Assembly: GCA_905216195.1 (NCBI GenBank)
Contig: CAJMSX010000031.1
Span: forward strand, 1 to 41,822
Source of the DNA: an uncultured bacterium
GTDB taxonomy: Bacteria > Bacteroidota > Bacteroidia > Bacteroidales > Marinifilaceae
Length of the DNA stretch: 41,822 bases
Direction of reading: 5' to 3'
The notes below the pieces were generated by a model. The model worked only from the letters and a program-made list of their open reading frames with translations, made no database searches and was not told the origin of the DNA. The first letter of the stretch is position 1. Every line of letters begins with the position of its first letter. Both the position numbers and the translations under genes were made by a program. Positions 33,390-41,276 of this stretch are shown here, piece after piece.

Positions 33390-34373
33390 TTATTTTCCGG
33401 GATAAAATGTACGTATCATATCTCTCATTTCTTCAACGGTAATTTTTGCAGGATTGTTTTCGGAGTGGAATTCGAATCCTACCGGAACGGTTTGAGCAGA
33501 AAAATGTCTGCAATAAGATGCTTTATCGGCATACGGAGGGACGATGATGTAATAGTTCTCCGCTTCGATGGTAAAAAAAGAATCGTAACGGGTAATCATT
33601 TCTTCGTACAATTTTTCCCCCGGGCGTAGTCCGATGATCCGGATTTCTGCTTGGGGGGCAATGGCCTTAGCAACCGTCAGTATGTTATAGGACTTGATTT
33701 TCGGGACAACGATTTCTCCTCCTTTGCCTATTCGTAATATATCCGCCACCATCCTTACGCAGGCTTCAGGCGTTGCCATAAAACGGCTCATCCGGGGGTC
33801 TGTTACCGGTAAGATCCCTTCTTCCCGGGCTTTACGAATAAAGAAGGGAACAACGGTTCCGACAGAACCGAAAATGTTTCCCAGCCGGACCACGGTGGTT
33901 TTCAAAGCCGGATGTGTCCGGTGAGCGGCAATGAATAATTTATCGGCCAGCATTTTCGTAGCTCCATATACGTTGTTTGCCAGGGAAGCCATATCGGTCG
34001 ATAGGGCCACGATTTGTTTCACCTGTTGAGCTACGGCGGCTTCTATGAGATTTTGAGCGCCCAGGACATTTGTTTGTATGGCCTGCCAGGGTGCCGTTTC
34101 CGCTTCAGGCACAATGCGGAAAGCTGCCGTGTGTACGATGACGTCAACCCCCTGGCAGGCATACTCTACCGCCTTTTTATCGGCCATATCTCCGCTTAGA
34201 AATCGCAAAGGAGCATCGGGAAACCGGGCCTTCATTTTTTCCTGTTTGGTTGTATCTTTTGAAAAGATGACGATTTCCCGGATCCGGGGATAATTTTGCA
34301 AAATCCATTCGGTAAATTTCTGCCCGAAGTGGCCGGTGCCCCCGGTAAGGAGGAGTGTCTTAGAATTGAGCAT
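33390..34373 (-). CDS. PseB/CapD-like nucleotide-sugar dehydratase homologue with altered catalytic triad
   Basis: The 327-residue SDR protein has the Rossmann loop LLTGGTGHFGQKF (8-20), GDMADK, HTAAFRIVPEAE, LSTDMASLANNVYGATK and GLRPGEKLYEEM, an overall match to the PseB/FlaA1 family of UDP-GlcNAc 4,6-dehydratases. The Tyr136-xxx-Lys140 pair and Asp127 are kept, but the catalytic Lys of STDK is Met128 and the HAALKQV block is changed. Activity as a 4,6-dehydratase is therefore uncertain; reduction, epimerisation or a scaffolding role are alternatives. No capsule or flagellar genes surround it. On the minus strand TATATTTG (34401-34408) gives a good -7 element 28 bp before the ATG. Confidence 0.8.
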   Translation of the reverse strand: MLNSKTLLLTGGTGHFGQKFTEWILQNYPRIREIVIFSKDTTKQEKMKARFPDAPLRFLSGDMADKKAVEYACQGVDVIVHTAAFRIVPEAETAPWQAIQTNVLGAQNLIEAAVAQQVKQIVALSTDMASLANNVYGATKMLADKLFIAAHRTHPALKTTVVRLGNIFGSVGTVVPFFIRKAREEGILPVTDPRMSRFMATPEACVRMVADILRIGKGGEIVVPKIKSYNILTVAKAIAPQAEIRIIGLRPGEKLYEEMITRYDSFFTIEAENYYIIVPPYADKASYCRHFSAQTVPVGFEFHSENNPAKITVEEMRDMIRTFYPGK

Positions 34374-34400
34374 AGTTGAACTGCCTGTGATTTAGGCAAG

Positions 34401-34408
34401 CAAATATA
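34401..34408 (-). promoter_or_regulatory. -7 element of the PseB-like gene
   Basis: TATATTTG on the minus strand, just upstream of TGCCT-7 nt-AGGCA (an inverted repeat near 34382-34398). No clear -33 element at 19-20 bp. Confidence 0.5.
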
Positions 34409-34467
34409 ATAAAATCGGTCATAGATCGGGAAGGATTGGGAATATTTTGGGGCAAGAGAAACAGGTT

Positions 34468-35817
34468 TTACCGACAGGATAATTTTTTACGGGTGATGTA
34501 ATAAAATCGGAAGCATAGCATAATACCCGTAGCCGTCAACCCTACCGGGTAACCGAGCCATATGCCGTTAATTCCTCCATGAAGAATAAAACCGCAGATA
34601 TAACAGATCGGCATGGCCAGCAAGAAGTATCCGACAAAAGAAATGATCGCCATGGACACCACATCTCCCATACCTCTTAAGGCATTGGCATAGGTGATTT
34701 GGAGGGAATCTCCGAATTGAAACGCCAGTAAAAAATACATCAATACGGAGACGATCGGTAATACTTCACCGGAGTCGGTGAATAAACGTCCGATCGACGT
34801 ACGGGATAAAAGAAAAACCACAGATACGATCAGTGCGAGGCAGAGAATGAGGTGATACCCGGCCACCGTCGTTTTCCGGACATTGTTCAGGTCTCCCCGC
34901 CCGTAATAATTACTGACTCTGACGGAAATCGCCGCTCCTACCCCGTAATAGATCATAAAACCGAGGGTGGAAATGGCAACAACCACTTGGTGCGCCGCCA
35001 AAGCGATACTTCCCAACCAGCCGATCATGATTCCGGTGACGCTGAATAATCCGTTTTCCAATCCCATCTGTATACCGATCATCCAACCCATTTTATTTAA
35101 ACTGAATATGTCCGGACGATTGTAGTGACTGCGTTTATAACCTACCAGATAACGGCGGTAAACTGCGTTGCGGTAAAACAGAAAGGCGAAAGCGGCGAAC
35201 ATGAGGATACGGGCGATGAGTGTGGAAATGCCTGCGCCCACTACTCCTAAGGCAGGCAGTCCGAATTTGCCGTATATCAATATGTAATTCCCCGCTATAT
35301 TCAGTAAGTTGGCCGTCAGCATAATATACATAGGGGTTTTCGTATCCGTGATCCCATCGGCAAATTGCTTGAAGGAGTTAAAAAGCATCACGAAAATAAG
35401 GGAAGCCAGGTGTAATAAAAAGTAGGGGCGTATGAGCGGGAGAAGTTCCTGAGGCTGCCCCATCTTATCAATATTCACATACAGAAGAGTCATCAGGAAA
35501 GACAGGAGTATGCCGATGCAACCGTTAACCAAAAGACTGTTACGTAAAAGTTGCCCGATCCGGAACTTATCCTGACGGCCGAAAAATTGTCCCACCAGAG
35601 GGGTCAGTCCATACGAAAAACCCAGTCCAAACAAAATGGGAATGTTGAAGACGCTATTGACGAAAGAAGCGGCAGCCAGATCTAAAGTTGCATAATGCCC
35701 TACCATGATATTGTCAGCCAGGCCGACTACCACTATTCCTATTTGTCCGATGACAATCGGAATTCCGAGTTTTATGAGGGCTTTATAATGTTCCTTGAAC
35801 TGACTGAAGTATTTCAT
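34468..35817 (-). CDS. MATE family multidrug/sodium antiporter
   Basis: The 449-residue protein has 12 membrane helices in two homologous halves. The start LGIPIVIGQIGIVVVGLADNIMVGHYATLDLAAASFVNSVFNI is the classical first-two-helix MATE/NorM signature, and the second half holds GLENGLFSVTGIMIGWLGSIALAAHQVVVAIST. It should export cationic compounds in exchange for sodium or protons. It lies 94 bp upstream of the PseB-like gene in the same direction; that gene has its own -7 element, so separate transcription is possible. No marker of a specific substrate is visible. Confidence 0.94.
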   Translation of the reverse strand: MKYFSQFKEHYKALIKLGIPIVIGQIGIVVVGLADNIMVGHYATLDLAAASFVNSVFNIPILFGLGFSYGLTPLVGQFFGRQDKFRIGQLLRNSLLVNGCIGILLSFLMTLLYVNIDKMGQPQELLPLIRPYFLLHLASLIFVMLFNSFKQFADGITDTKTPMYIMLTANLLNIAGNYILIYGKFGLPALGVVGAGISTLIARILMFAAFAFLFYRNAVYRRYLVGYKRSHYNRPDIFSLNKMGWMIGIQMGLENGLFSVTGIMIGWLGSIALAAHQVVVAISTLGFMIYYGVGAAISVRVSNYYGRGDLNNVRKTTVAGYHLILCLALIVSVVFLLSRTSIGRLFTDSGEVLPIVSVLMYFLLAFQFGDSLQITYANALRGMGDVVSMAIISFVGYFLLAMPICYICGFILHGGINGIWLGYPVGLTATGIMLCFRFYYITRKKLSCR

Positions 35818-36337
35818 GGCGCAAATATCCGTTTATAAAATGATTTTACAAAAAAATGTTCTTTTAAAGTAAGGGTCGAATCCGGCTTTTTACTACAGCC
35901 GTTTTTTCCTTGTCATTATTTTTTCTGATGCGGCCTGTTTAACGACAGGATGTTGCTGTTCTTTTTGTTTATTTCTTTTTCCCCGGATTAATCGGATTTG
36001 AAGGACCGGTGTTCTGCTCTTTTTTAGGATTTCGTTTTCCTTAAAATGGCGGTATTTTCTCCTTTCAGCCGGGTCCCTTTTGCTTACTGCCGGTGGACTT
36101 GGCGACTTTTCGGCAGGGGGTGAACGGTAAAGTTAAGGTCCGGAGCTTTTAACCCGGAAGAAGAAAAAGCAGAGCGGGAAAGATGGGATAAAAACAGGGA
36201 AATGTACCGGAAGGAAACGAGCAGGGTGATAAAACCGGGCTGTGAAAAGAATTGGAAGAGATTTACAGACTTTCTGAATTTTTTCATATTTCTTTCTGGT
36301 AAAATTTTATAACTTGCGGCACAAAATTTAAACGATT
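35818..36337. other. Intergenic stretch of 520 bp with no supported gene
   Basis: The region separates divergent genes. A 67-codon minus-strand frame (36084-36287) shows no family or signal. A small hairpin CGGCT-9 nt-AGCCG (35883-35901) followed by TTTTTT resembles a weak plus-strand terminator but has no plus-strand gene before it. Near the peptidase start the sequence is AT-rich (TTTTATAACTTG) without a full promoter match. I see nothing else. Confidence 0.5.
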
Positions 36338-37669
36338 ATGAAAAAAATATTTTTGAATTTTATTTTTCTGCTCTTTCTTACGTTTACAGCTTGGACACAA
36401 AGTCATATACTGGAAAAACTACAGTCGATAAAGGAAATCAGCGATATCAAAAAAATGGATATTGCTACATTTGACGAATATTATGAATTTTGGTATGAGC
36501 AACCGATCGATCATAATAATCCTTCTTTGGGGACTTTTAAGCAACGGGTTTTATTGGGCCATAAAGAGAAGCCTAAGGCGCCGGTAATTGTGGAGATCCA
36601 GGGGTATAACATCTGGACGCCGGAAGCGGGAGAATTAGCCAATTTATTGGAGGGTCATCAGTTGACGATCGAACATCGTTTTTTTAACAACAGTGTTCCG
36701 AAAGACGGTATTCCCTGGGATTATCTGACTATCAAACAGGCGGCGACCGATCAGCATGAAATTATTCAGTCCCTGAAGCAAAACCTGTATCCGGATTCCA
36801 AATGGGTGACTACGGGGATCAGTAAAGGGGGGCAAACGACCATATTTCATCGTTATTTCTATCCCGAGGATGTGGATATAAGCGTACCTTATGTAGCCCC
36901 TTTAAACCTGGAATATGTGGACCCCCGGATAGAGAAATTTTTGGAAAAAGCGGGATCTAATAAAGGAGGTATCGGAAAATTCTTTTTTGGAAGCGACAAC
37001 CGGAAAGATTGCCGTTGGAGTATCCGGGATTTTCAACTTCTCTGCTTTAAAAACATCGACCGGTTGGTGCCTCTGGTGCAGGAATATGCGGAAGACAAGG
37101 GGTATACTTTTAATCAGGTAGGCGGAATAAAACGGGCGGTTCAGCTCATGATACTGGAATATCCTTTCTCTTTCTGGCAATGGGGACATAATTGCTCCAA
37201 CATTCCGGAGGAAGAGGACGATATCGAAATAGTTTTTAACAATCTGCTGGAGGTATCTTCTCCTACTTTTTTCGAAGATAAAAATATACAGCAGCAATTG
37301 CCTTTCTTTTACGCTGCGCTGACCGAAATCGGAATGTACGATTATAAAGTGAAACCTTTCCGGAAATATCTGGACGATAAGGAAAATATCACTTTTACCT
37401 TTACTATACCGGAGGGGATACAACTAAAACCTTTTAACGATAAGCAGATGAAGGATATCGCTCATTGGCTGCAAACCGATGCCGATAAGATGTTGTTCAT
37501 CTACGGGGGTATGGATCCTTGGGGTTCTACTGCTGTAGATTTGAAAGACAATAATAAATGTCGGAAATACGTGCGGGGCGATATGCATCACGGATGCCGG
37601 ATCCGGCATTTTGAAGGGGCTACCCGTGAAGATATCATTACTACCCTGAAAGAGTGGTTGAAGGAATGA
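36338..37669 (+). CDS. S37-family (PS-10) serine aminopeptidase, secreted
   Basis: The 443-residue protein has a signal peptide (MKKIFLNFIFLLFLTFTAWTQ) and the alpha/beta-hydrolase fold of the PS-10/S37 tripeptidyl aminopeptidases. Visible features are FWYEQPIDHNNP, EHRFFNNSVPKDG, catalytic Ser162 in TTGISKGGQTT, Asp393 in YGGMDPWG and His417/418 in RGDMHHGC. It should cut peptides from the N-terminus in the periplasm, feeding an amino-acid-fermenting metabolism. The stop overlaps the mtnA start by ATGA, so translation of the two is coupled, although their roles have no obvious link. Confidence 0.87.
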   Translation: MKKIFLNFIFLLFLTFTAWTQSHILEKLQSIKEISDIKKMDIATFDEYYEFWYEQPIDHNNPSLGTFKQRVLLGHKEKPKAPVIVEIQGYNIWTPEAGELANLLEGHQLTIEHRFFNNSVPKDGIPWDYLTIKQAATDQHEIIQSLKQNLYPDSKWVTTGISKGGQTTIFHRYFYPEDVDISVPYVAPLNLEYVDPRIEKFLEKAGSNKGGIGKFFFGSDNRKDCRWSIRDFQLLCFKNIDRLVPLVQEYAEDKGYTFNQVGGIKRAVQLMILEYPFSFWQWGHNCSNIPEEEDDIEIVFNNLLEVSSPTFFEDKNIQQQLPFFYAALTEIGMYDYKVKPFRKYLDDKENITFTFTIPEGIQLKPFNDKQMKDIAHWLQTDADKMLFIYGGMDPWGSTAVDLKDNNKCRKYVRGDMHHGCRIRHFEGATREDIITTLKEWLKE

Positions 37670-38721
37670 GCACCGTTTTCGATACGGTTACGGTCCGATG
37701 GAACGCCCGGCAAGACGCCGTTCTTCTCCTGGATCAAACCCTGCTCCCGGAACGGGAAGAATACCTGGAAATACGGACGCCCGAAGAGCTTTGGGAAGCG
37801 ATTTACCAGTTAAAAGTCCGGGGCGCTCCGGCTATCGGTATTGCTGCGGCTTATGGAATGGCTCTGTTTGCCCGCTCTATTGCTGCCGGTAATTTCGACG
37901 ATTTTTATCGTGAATTCAGTCGGATTAAAACGGCACTGGCCGGTTCGCGGCCGACTGCCGTAAATCTGTTTATGGCGCTGGACCGGATGGAAGCTTGTGT
38001 AGTGGCGCATCGCCGGGAATCTCTTCCGGTGATTCGGGAGAGGTTGAAACGTGAAGCGGAGGCTATTCGGAGGGAAGATGCAAGTGCGTGCAGACGGATC
38101 GGAGAATTGGGGTTGAGCCTGTTGAAACCGGACATGGGATTGCTGACCCATTGTAATGCCGGTCATCTGGCCGTTTCGGAATACGGTACGGCTTTAGCTC
38201 CCATTTATCTGGGACAGGAAAAAGGGTACCGTTTTACGGTATATGCAGACGAAACCCGCCCTTTATTGCAAGGAGCAAGACTCACGGCTTACGAATTGAA
38301 GAAGGCCGGGGTGGAGGTGACTCTGATCTGCGATAATATGGCTTCTCTGGTAATGAAACAAAAAAAAATCCAGGCGGTTCTGGTCGGCTGCGACCGGGTG
38401 GCGGCCAATGGAGATACGGCTAATAAAATCGGGACTTCCGGGGTAGCCGTTTTGGCGAAATACTACGGCATACCTTTTTATGTTTTGGGTCCTACTTCTA
38501 CAATCGATATTCATTGTGCAGACGGAAATGCGATTCAAATCGAAGAACGTCCCGAAGAAGAGATAACGGAAAAATGGTATGCCCGTAGAATGGCTCCCGC
38601 CGGGATAAAAACATATAATCCCGCTTTTGACGTGACCGATCATTCTTTGATTACCGCGATCGTTACCGAAAAAGGAATTGCTTATCCTCCTTTTGAAAGC
38701 ATCCTGAGAAGCTGGAAATAA
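37666..38721 (+). CDS. mtnA: S-methyl-5-thioribose-1-phosphate isomerase
   Basis: The enzyme converts methylthioribose-1-phosphate to methylthioribulose-1-phosphate in methionine salvage. The 351-residue protein has KVRGAPAIGIAAAYG (50-64), Cys163 in LTHCNAGHLA, and Asp243 in VGCDRVAANGDTANKIGT, matching the Cys160/Asp240 pair of B. subtilis MtnA. I start at ATG 37666 within an ATGA overlap; the GTG at 37654 would add four residues. No mtnBCDK genes are close, so in this organism it may feed another branch (for example a DHAP shunt); that is inference. Related aIF-2B-like proteins lack the Cys-Asp pair. Confidence 0.93.
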   Translation: MSTVFDTVTVRWNARQDAVLLLDQTLLPEREEYLEIRTPEELWEAIYQLKVRGAPAIGIAAAYGMALFARSIAAGNFDDFYREFSRIKTALAGSRPTAVNLFMALDRMEACVVAHRRESLPVIRERLKREAEAIRREDASACRRIGELGLSLLKPDMGLLTHCNAGHLAVSEYGTALAPIYLGQEKGYRFTVYADETRPLLQGARLTAYELKKAGVEVTLICDNMASLVMKQKKIQAVLVGCDRVAANGDTANKIGTSGVAVLAKYYGIPFYVLGPTSTIDIHCADGNAIQIEERPEEEITEKWYARRMAPAGIKTYNPAFDVTDHSLITAIVTEKGIAYPPFESILRSWK

Positions 38722-38732
38722 AAGAATCTCTG

Positions 38733-39959
38733 TTAGTGGCTCAGATACTGCATAATGGTTTGGGTAGCTCCCAACTGGCTGTTTACATAATTCCCCGCTC
38801 TTTCTCCGGCAGTTGTTGCAATTTCCGGGGTTTCGATAAGTACATCTAAGATGTTTTTTAATTCTTCTCCGTTCTTTATACTGAATGCTCCCCCCTTTTC
38901 GGCCAGGCTCACCGCTTCCTGGAATTTTCGGTATTTCGGACCGAACACAACCGGCAGGCCATAGACGGCTGCCTCCAGGGTGTTGTGGATACCGACACCG
39001 AAACCTCCCCCGATGTATGCGATTTTGCCATACCGGTAAACGGAAGAAAGTAAACCGATACAATCGATGATGAGTACCTCGGCCCCCGGGAGATCGGCTT
39101 GCTCATCGGTATAGCGGACTGCTTTTCTTTGACATTTCCCTAAGATGGACCGAATGTGGTTTTCCCCGATTTCGTGAGGAGCGAGAATCCATTTGTAAGG
39201 AGAAGCGGAAGTGTTGATGTAATTCAGCAGTATTTCTTCGTCAGGCGGCCAGGTACTGCCGCACACGATGGCCGGGTCTTTTCCCAGAAAAGCTTCTATT
39301 TTTGCTAGGTGTCTGGCTTCGGTTGCGATCTGTTTTACCCGGTCGAAACGGGTGTCTCCGGTTTGTTGTACTTCGGTAATGCCCAAGGTTCGCAATAAGC
39401 TTACCGATTCCTGGTCCTGTACAAAAATACGGGTAAAAAAGTGCAACATTTTTCGGTGTAATCCTCCCCAGCGTTTAAAAAAAGGCTGTTCCTGGCGAAA
39501 CAGGGCGGAGATCAGATAAACCGGTATCTGGTGTTTGGAAAGTTCATGCAGGTAGTTGTACCAGAATTCGTATTTGATAAAAACCGCCGCATCCGGTTTA
39601 AAATGGCTTAGGAAAAATCGAGCGTTTGCGGGAGTGTCGGCGGGTAAGTAAAAAATAAAGTCGGCACCCTGGTAATTTTTCCGGATCTCATAGCCCGAAG
39701 GCGAAAAAAAAGTGAGCAGGATTTTCGTTGCAGGTTGCTCTTTTTTCAAAGCTTCCATAAGGGGACGCCCTTGTTCGAATTCCCCCAGAGAGGCCGCATG
39801 AAACCAAACCAGTCGTTCGGAACCCCGGGAAACCCTCCGTATTTTTTTTCGTATTTTTTTTCTCCCTTTTACCCAGAGCGCAGCCTTTTCCTGGAAGGGA
39901 GAGGCGAGATAGATCGCTATTTCGTAAGCCTTGATACCGAGATTGTATAAAAAAGCCAT
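38733..39959 (-). CDS. waaA: 3-deoxy-D-manno-octulosonic acid transferase
   Basis: WaaA (KdtA) adds Kdo to lipid A precursor at the inner membrane. The 408-residue GT30/GT-B protein starts with an N-terminal membrane-associated helix (about 1-30). It contains WFHAASLGEFEQGRPL with the catalytic Glu60, TFFSPSGYE, IKYEFWYNYL (about 137-146), QTGDTRFDRV, and the C-terminal nucleotide-sugar site GGFGVGIHNTLEAAVYGLPVVFG. The late basic run KGRKKIRKKIRR near residue 31-42 suits membrane contact. Whether one or two Kdo residues are added cannot be read here. On the minus strand TAACTTTG (39976-39983) is a good -7 element, 17 bp before the ATG. Confidence 0.95.
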   Translation of the reverse strand: MAFLYNLGIKAYEIAIYLASPFQEKAALWVKGRKKIRKKIRRVSRGSERLVWFHAASLGEFEQGRPLMEALKKEQPATKILLTFFSPSGYEIRKNYQGADFIFYLPADTPANARFFLSHFKPDAAVFIKYEFWYNYLHELSKHQIPVYLISALFRQEQPFFKRWGGLHRKMLHFFTRIFVQDQESVSLLRTLGITEVQQTGDTRFDRVKQIATEARHLAKIEAFLGKDPAIVCGSTWPPDEEILLNYINTSASPYKWILAPHEIGENHIRSILGKCQRKAVRYTDEQADLPGAEVLIIDCIGLLSSVYRYGKIAYIGGGFGVGIHNTLEAAVYGLPVVFGPKYRKFQEAVSLAEKGGAFSIKNGEELKNILDVLIETPEIATTAGERAGNYVNSQLGATQTIMQYLSH

Positions 39960-40339
39960 AGTTCTTATTTTGGGCCAAAGTTAACGAATTAATAGAAGTA
40001 TGGAAGCAACGAACTTAAAATTCATGCGTATACGGAAAAAGAGGAAAATAGGTCATTTCCTTTTTAAGGCTATGAATTTTCGCCGGGATGAGAAAAAACG
40101 GAAGTGTATTCCCAGGTTAGACAAGCGAGTGTTTTCTAAGTGATTAATTATAAGAAAGTTTAAAAAAAGACCGAAAAATTGCGAAAACAAGCTGAGTTAT
40201 TGGTATAAAAAAGTGAATAAATAAAAATATTTTTTATTTTTGTGAAAACTTGACTACGGAAAAACCTGGTGGATTTTTCTAGAATCGGACACGAAAAGAA
40301 TGTTTAGATAACTTTTAGTAATAACCAAAAACGATTATC
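39960..40339. promoter_or_regulatory. Intergenic region with divergent -7 elements
   Basis: This 380-bp AT-rich gap has TAACTTTG on the minus strand (39976-39983) for waaA, and TATTTTTG on the plus strand (40235-40242) about 98 bp before the small membrane protein. No -33 element is clear for either. The middle part (about 40010-40200) contains no ORF, repeat or hairpin that I can support. Confidence 0.45.
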
Positions 40340-40939
40340 ATGGAATTGAATGTATCTGTATGGAAAACTTCTACGGCAAAAATTTTTATGGGGGTGTTGT
40401 TATTTTCACTGTCGGGAATTGTCGGAGGATTGGTAGCTGTGATGGCTTTGGCTTCAGGGAGTCTGGGGGGAGCCTTGTGGATTGGCTTGTTGACCGGTGT
40501 AGCCACTATTTTAGGGTATGTGTTTTACCTGATGGGTCTCGGGGAATTGCAGGGCACCCTGGAAGGAGAAGATGCCGCTAATATCGGCCGGGTGAAATTA
40601 GCGGCCATCCTTTTGATTATAGGAGCTGTTGTTTCCGTTCTTTTATCGGTCATTCCTTTCTTGGGTACGGTTGTAGGCTCTATGATCAGCGGAATCCTCA
40701 ATATTATAGGTTGTATTTTATGTGTAATGGCCTTTTCGGCTTTAAAGAAGTCCACTACTTTCCCGCAAAGTGCTATGAACGGTATTTCCAAATTATATGT
40801 GGCTTATTTGTTGAATCTGATAGCTTATGTTTTATACATTACCGTATTGCTGGCCATTGTAGGACCGATTTTAAATTTAATTGCTTTTATTCTGATCCTG
40901 GTCGGCTGGGGAAATGTGAAAAATGCGCAGGTAGAATAG
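40340..40939 (+). CDS. Small polytopic membrane protein of unknown function
   Basis: The 199-residue protein has five predicted membrane helices (about 14-35, 43-65, 85-108, 112-133 and 152-190) and Gly-rich segments (SGIVGGLVAV, ASGSLGGALW). A short soluble loop (GELQGTLEGEDAANIGRVK) lies between helices two and three. I do not recognise a named family; a tetraspan/DUF-type membrane protein common in Bacteroidales is the nearest description. It lies alone before metK, with a 17-bp perfect hairpin after the stop. There is no cysteine pair or metal motif. Confidence 0.8.
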   Translation: MELNVSVWKTSTAKIFMGVLLFSLSGIVGGLVAVMALASGSLGGALWIGLLTGVATILGYVFYLMGLGELQGTLEGEDAANIGRVKLAAILLIIGAVVSVLLSVIPFLGTVVGSMISGILNIIGCILCVMAFSALKKSTTFPQSAMNGISKLYVAYLLNLIAYVLYITVLLAIVGPILNLIAFILILVGWGNVKNAQVE

Positions 40940-40983
40940 CGGACCAACAGATGGTTTGTGGTTCCCGCCGATAATGAATAAAC

Positions 40984-41023
40984 CGGGAGTGTCGAAAACA
41001 AGTGAATGTTTTCGACACTCCCG
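40984..41023 (+). terminator. Perfect 17-bp hairpin after the small membrane protein gene
   Basis: CGGGAGTGTCGAAAACA (40984-41000) and its full complement (41007-41023) surround AGTGAA. It is followed by CTTGCC and not by a T tract, so it may be a Bacteroidota-style terminator or an RNA-stability element. Confidence 0.6.
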
Positions 41024-41096
41024 CTTGCCTGAAAGCTCCCGAAGGGAGGCGACCAACTTTTTATTGTAACCTTCTTACTTTTTATAATTATTATCG

Positions 41097-41104
41097 TATA
41101 TTTG
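41097..41104 (+). promoter_or_regulatory. -7 element of the metK transcript
   Basis: TATATTTG lies directly before the riboswitch, giving a start near 41111 and a leader of about 165 nt to the ATG. No clear -33 element at 19-20 bp. Confidence 0.6.
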
Positions 41105-41111
41105 CATCGTT

Positions 41112-41164
41112 AATTGTGGAAGGATTTGGCTGATTGCAACCACTGAAAAAAATTGCTAAAACGC
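41112..41164 (+). ncRNA. SAM-II riboswitch aptamer upstream of metK
   Basis: The segment has the SAM-II order: P1 5' GTGG (41116-41119), loop 1 containing GGATTTGG, P2 5' GCAA (41136-41139) placed directly before P1 3' CCAC (41140-41143), an A-rich L3 (TGAAAAAAA), and P2 3' TTGC (41153-41156) continuing TAAA. This gives the H-type pseudoknot, and GATTT, TTGCA and GCTAAA match the family consensus as I remember it. SAM binding would lower metK expression, which fits SAM synthesis. The aptamer is about 115 nt from the ATG, farther than in the classic cases. Confidence 0.75.
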
Positions 41165-41276
41165 ATAGCTTCTGGATACAACCATCCACACTTCCCTGTT
41201 TTATAAATTTGTGATTTTAGATGGAGCCGTTACGAGACGGAATCATCCGGAGTCCGGAGAACTTAAAAATTGAATT

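Noticed and set aside
38263..39063. A 266-codon minus-strand open frame across the ends of mtnA and waaA
   Set aside because: Overlaps two well-supported genes, one antisense and one in another frame; no recognisable domain.
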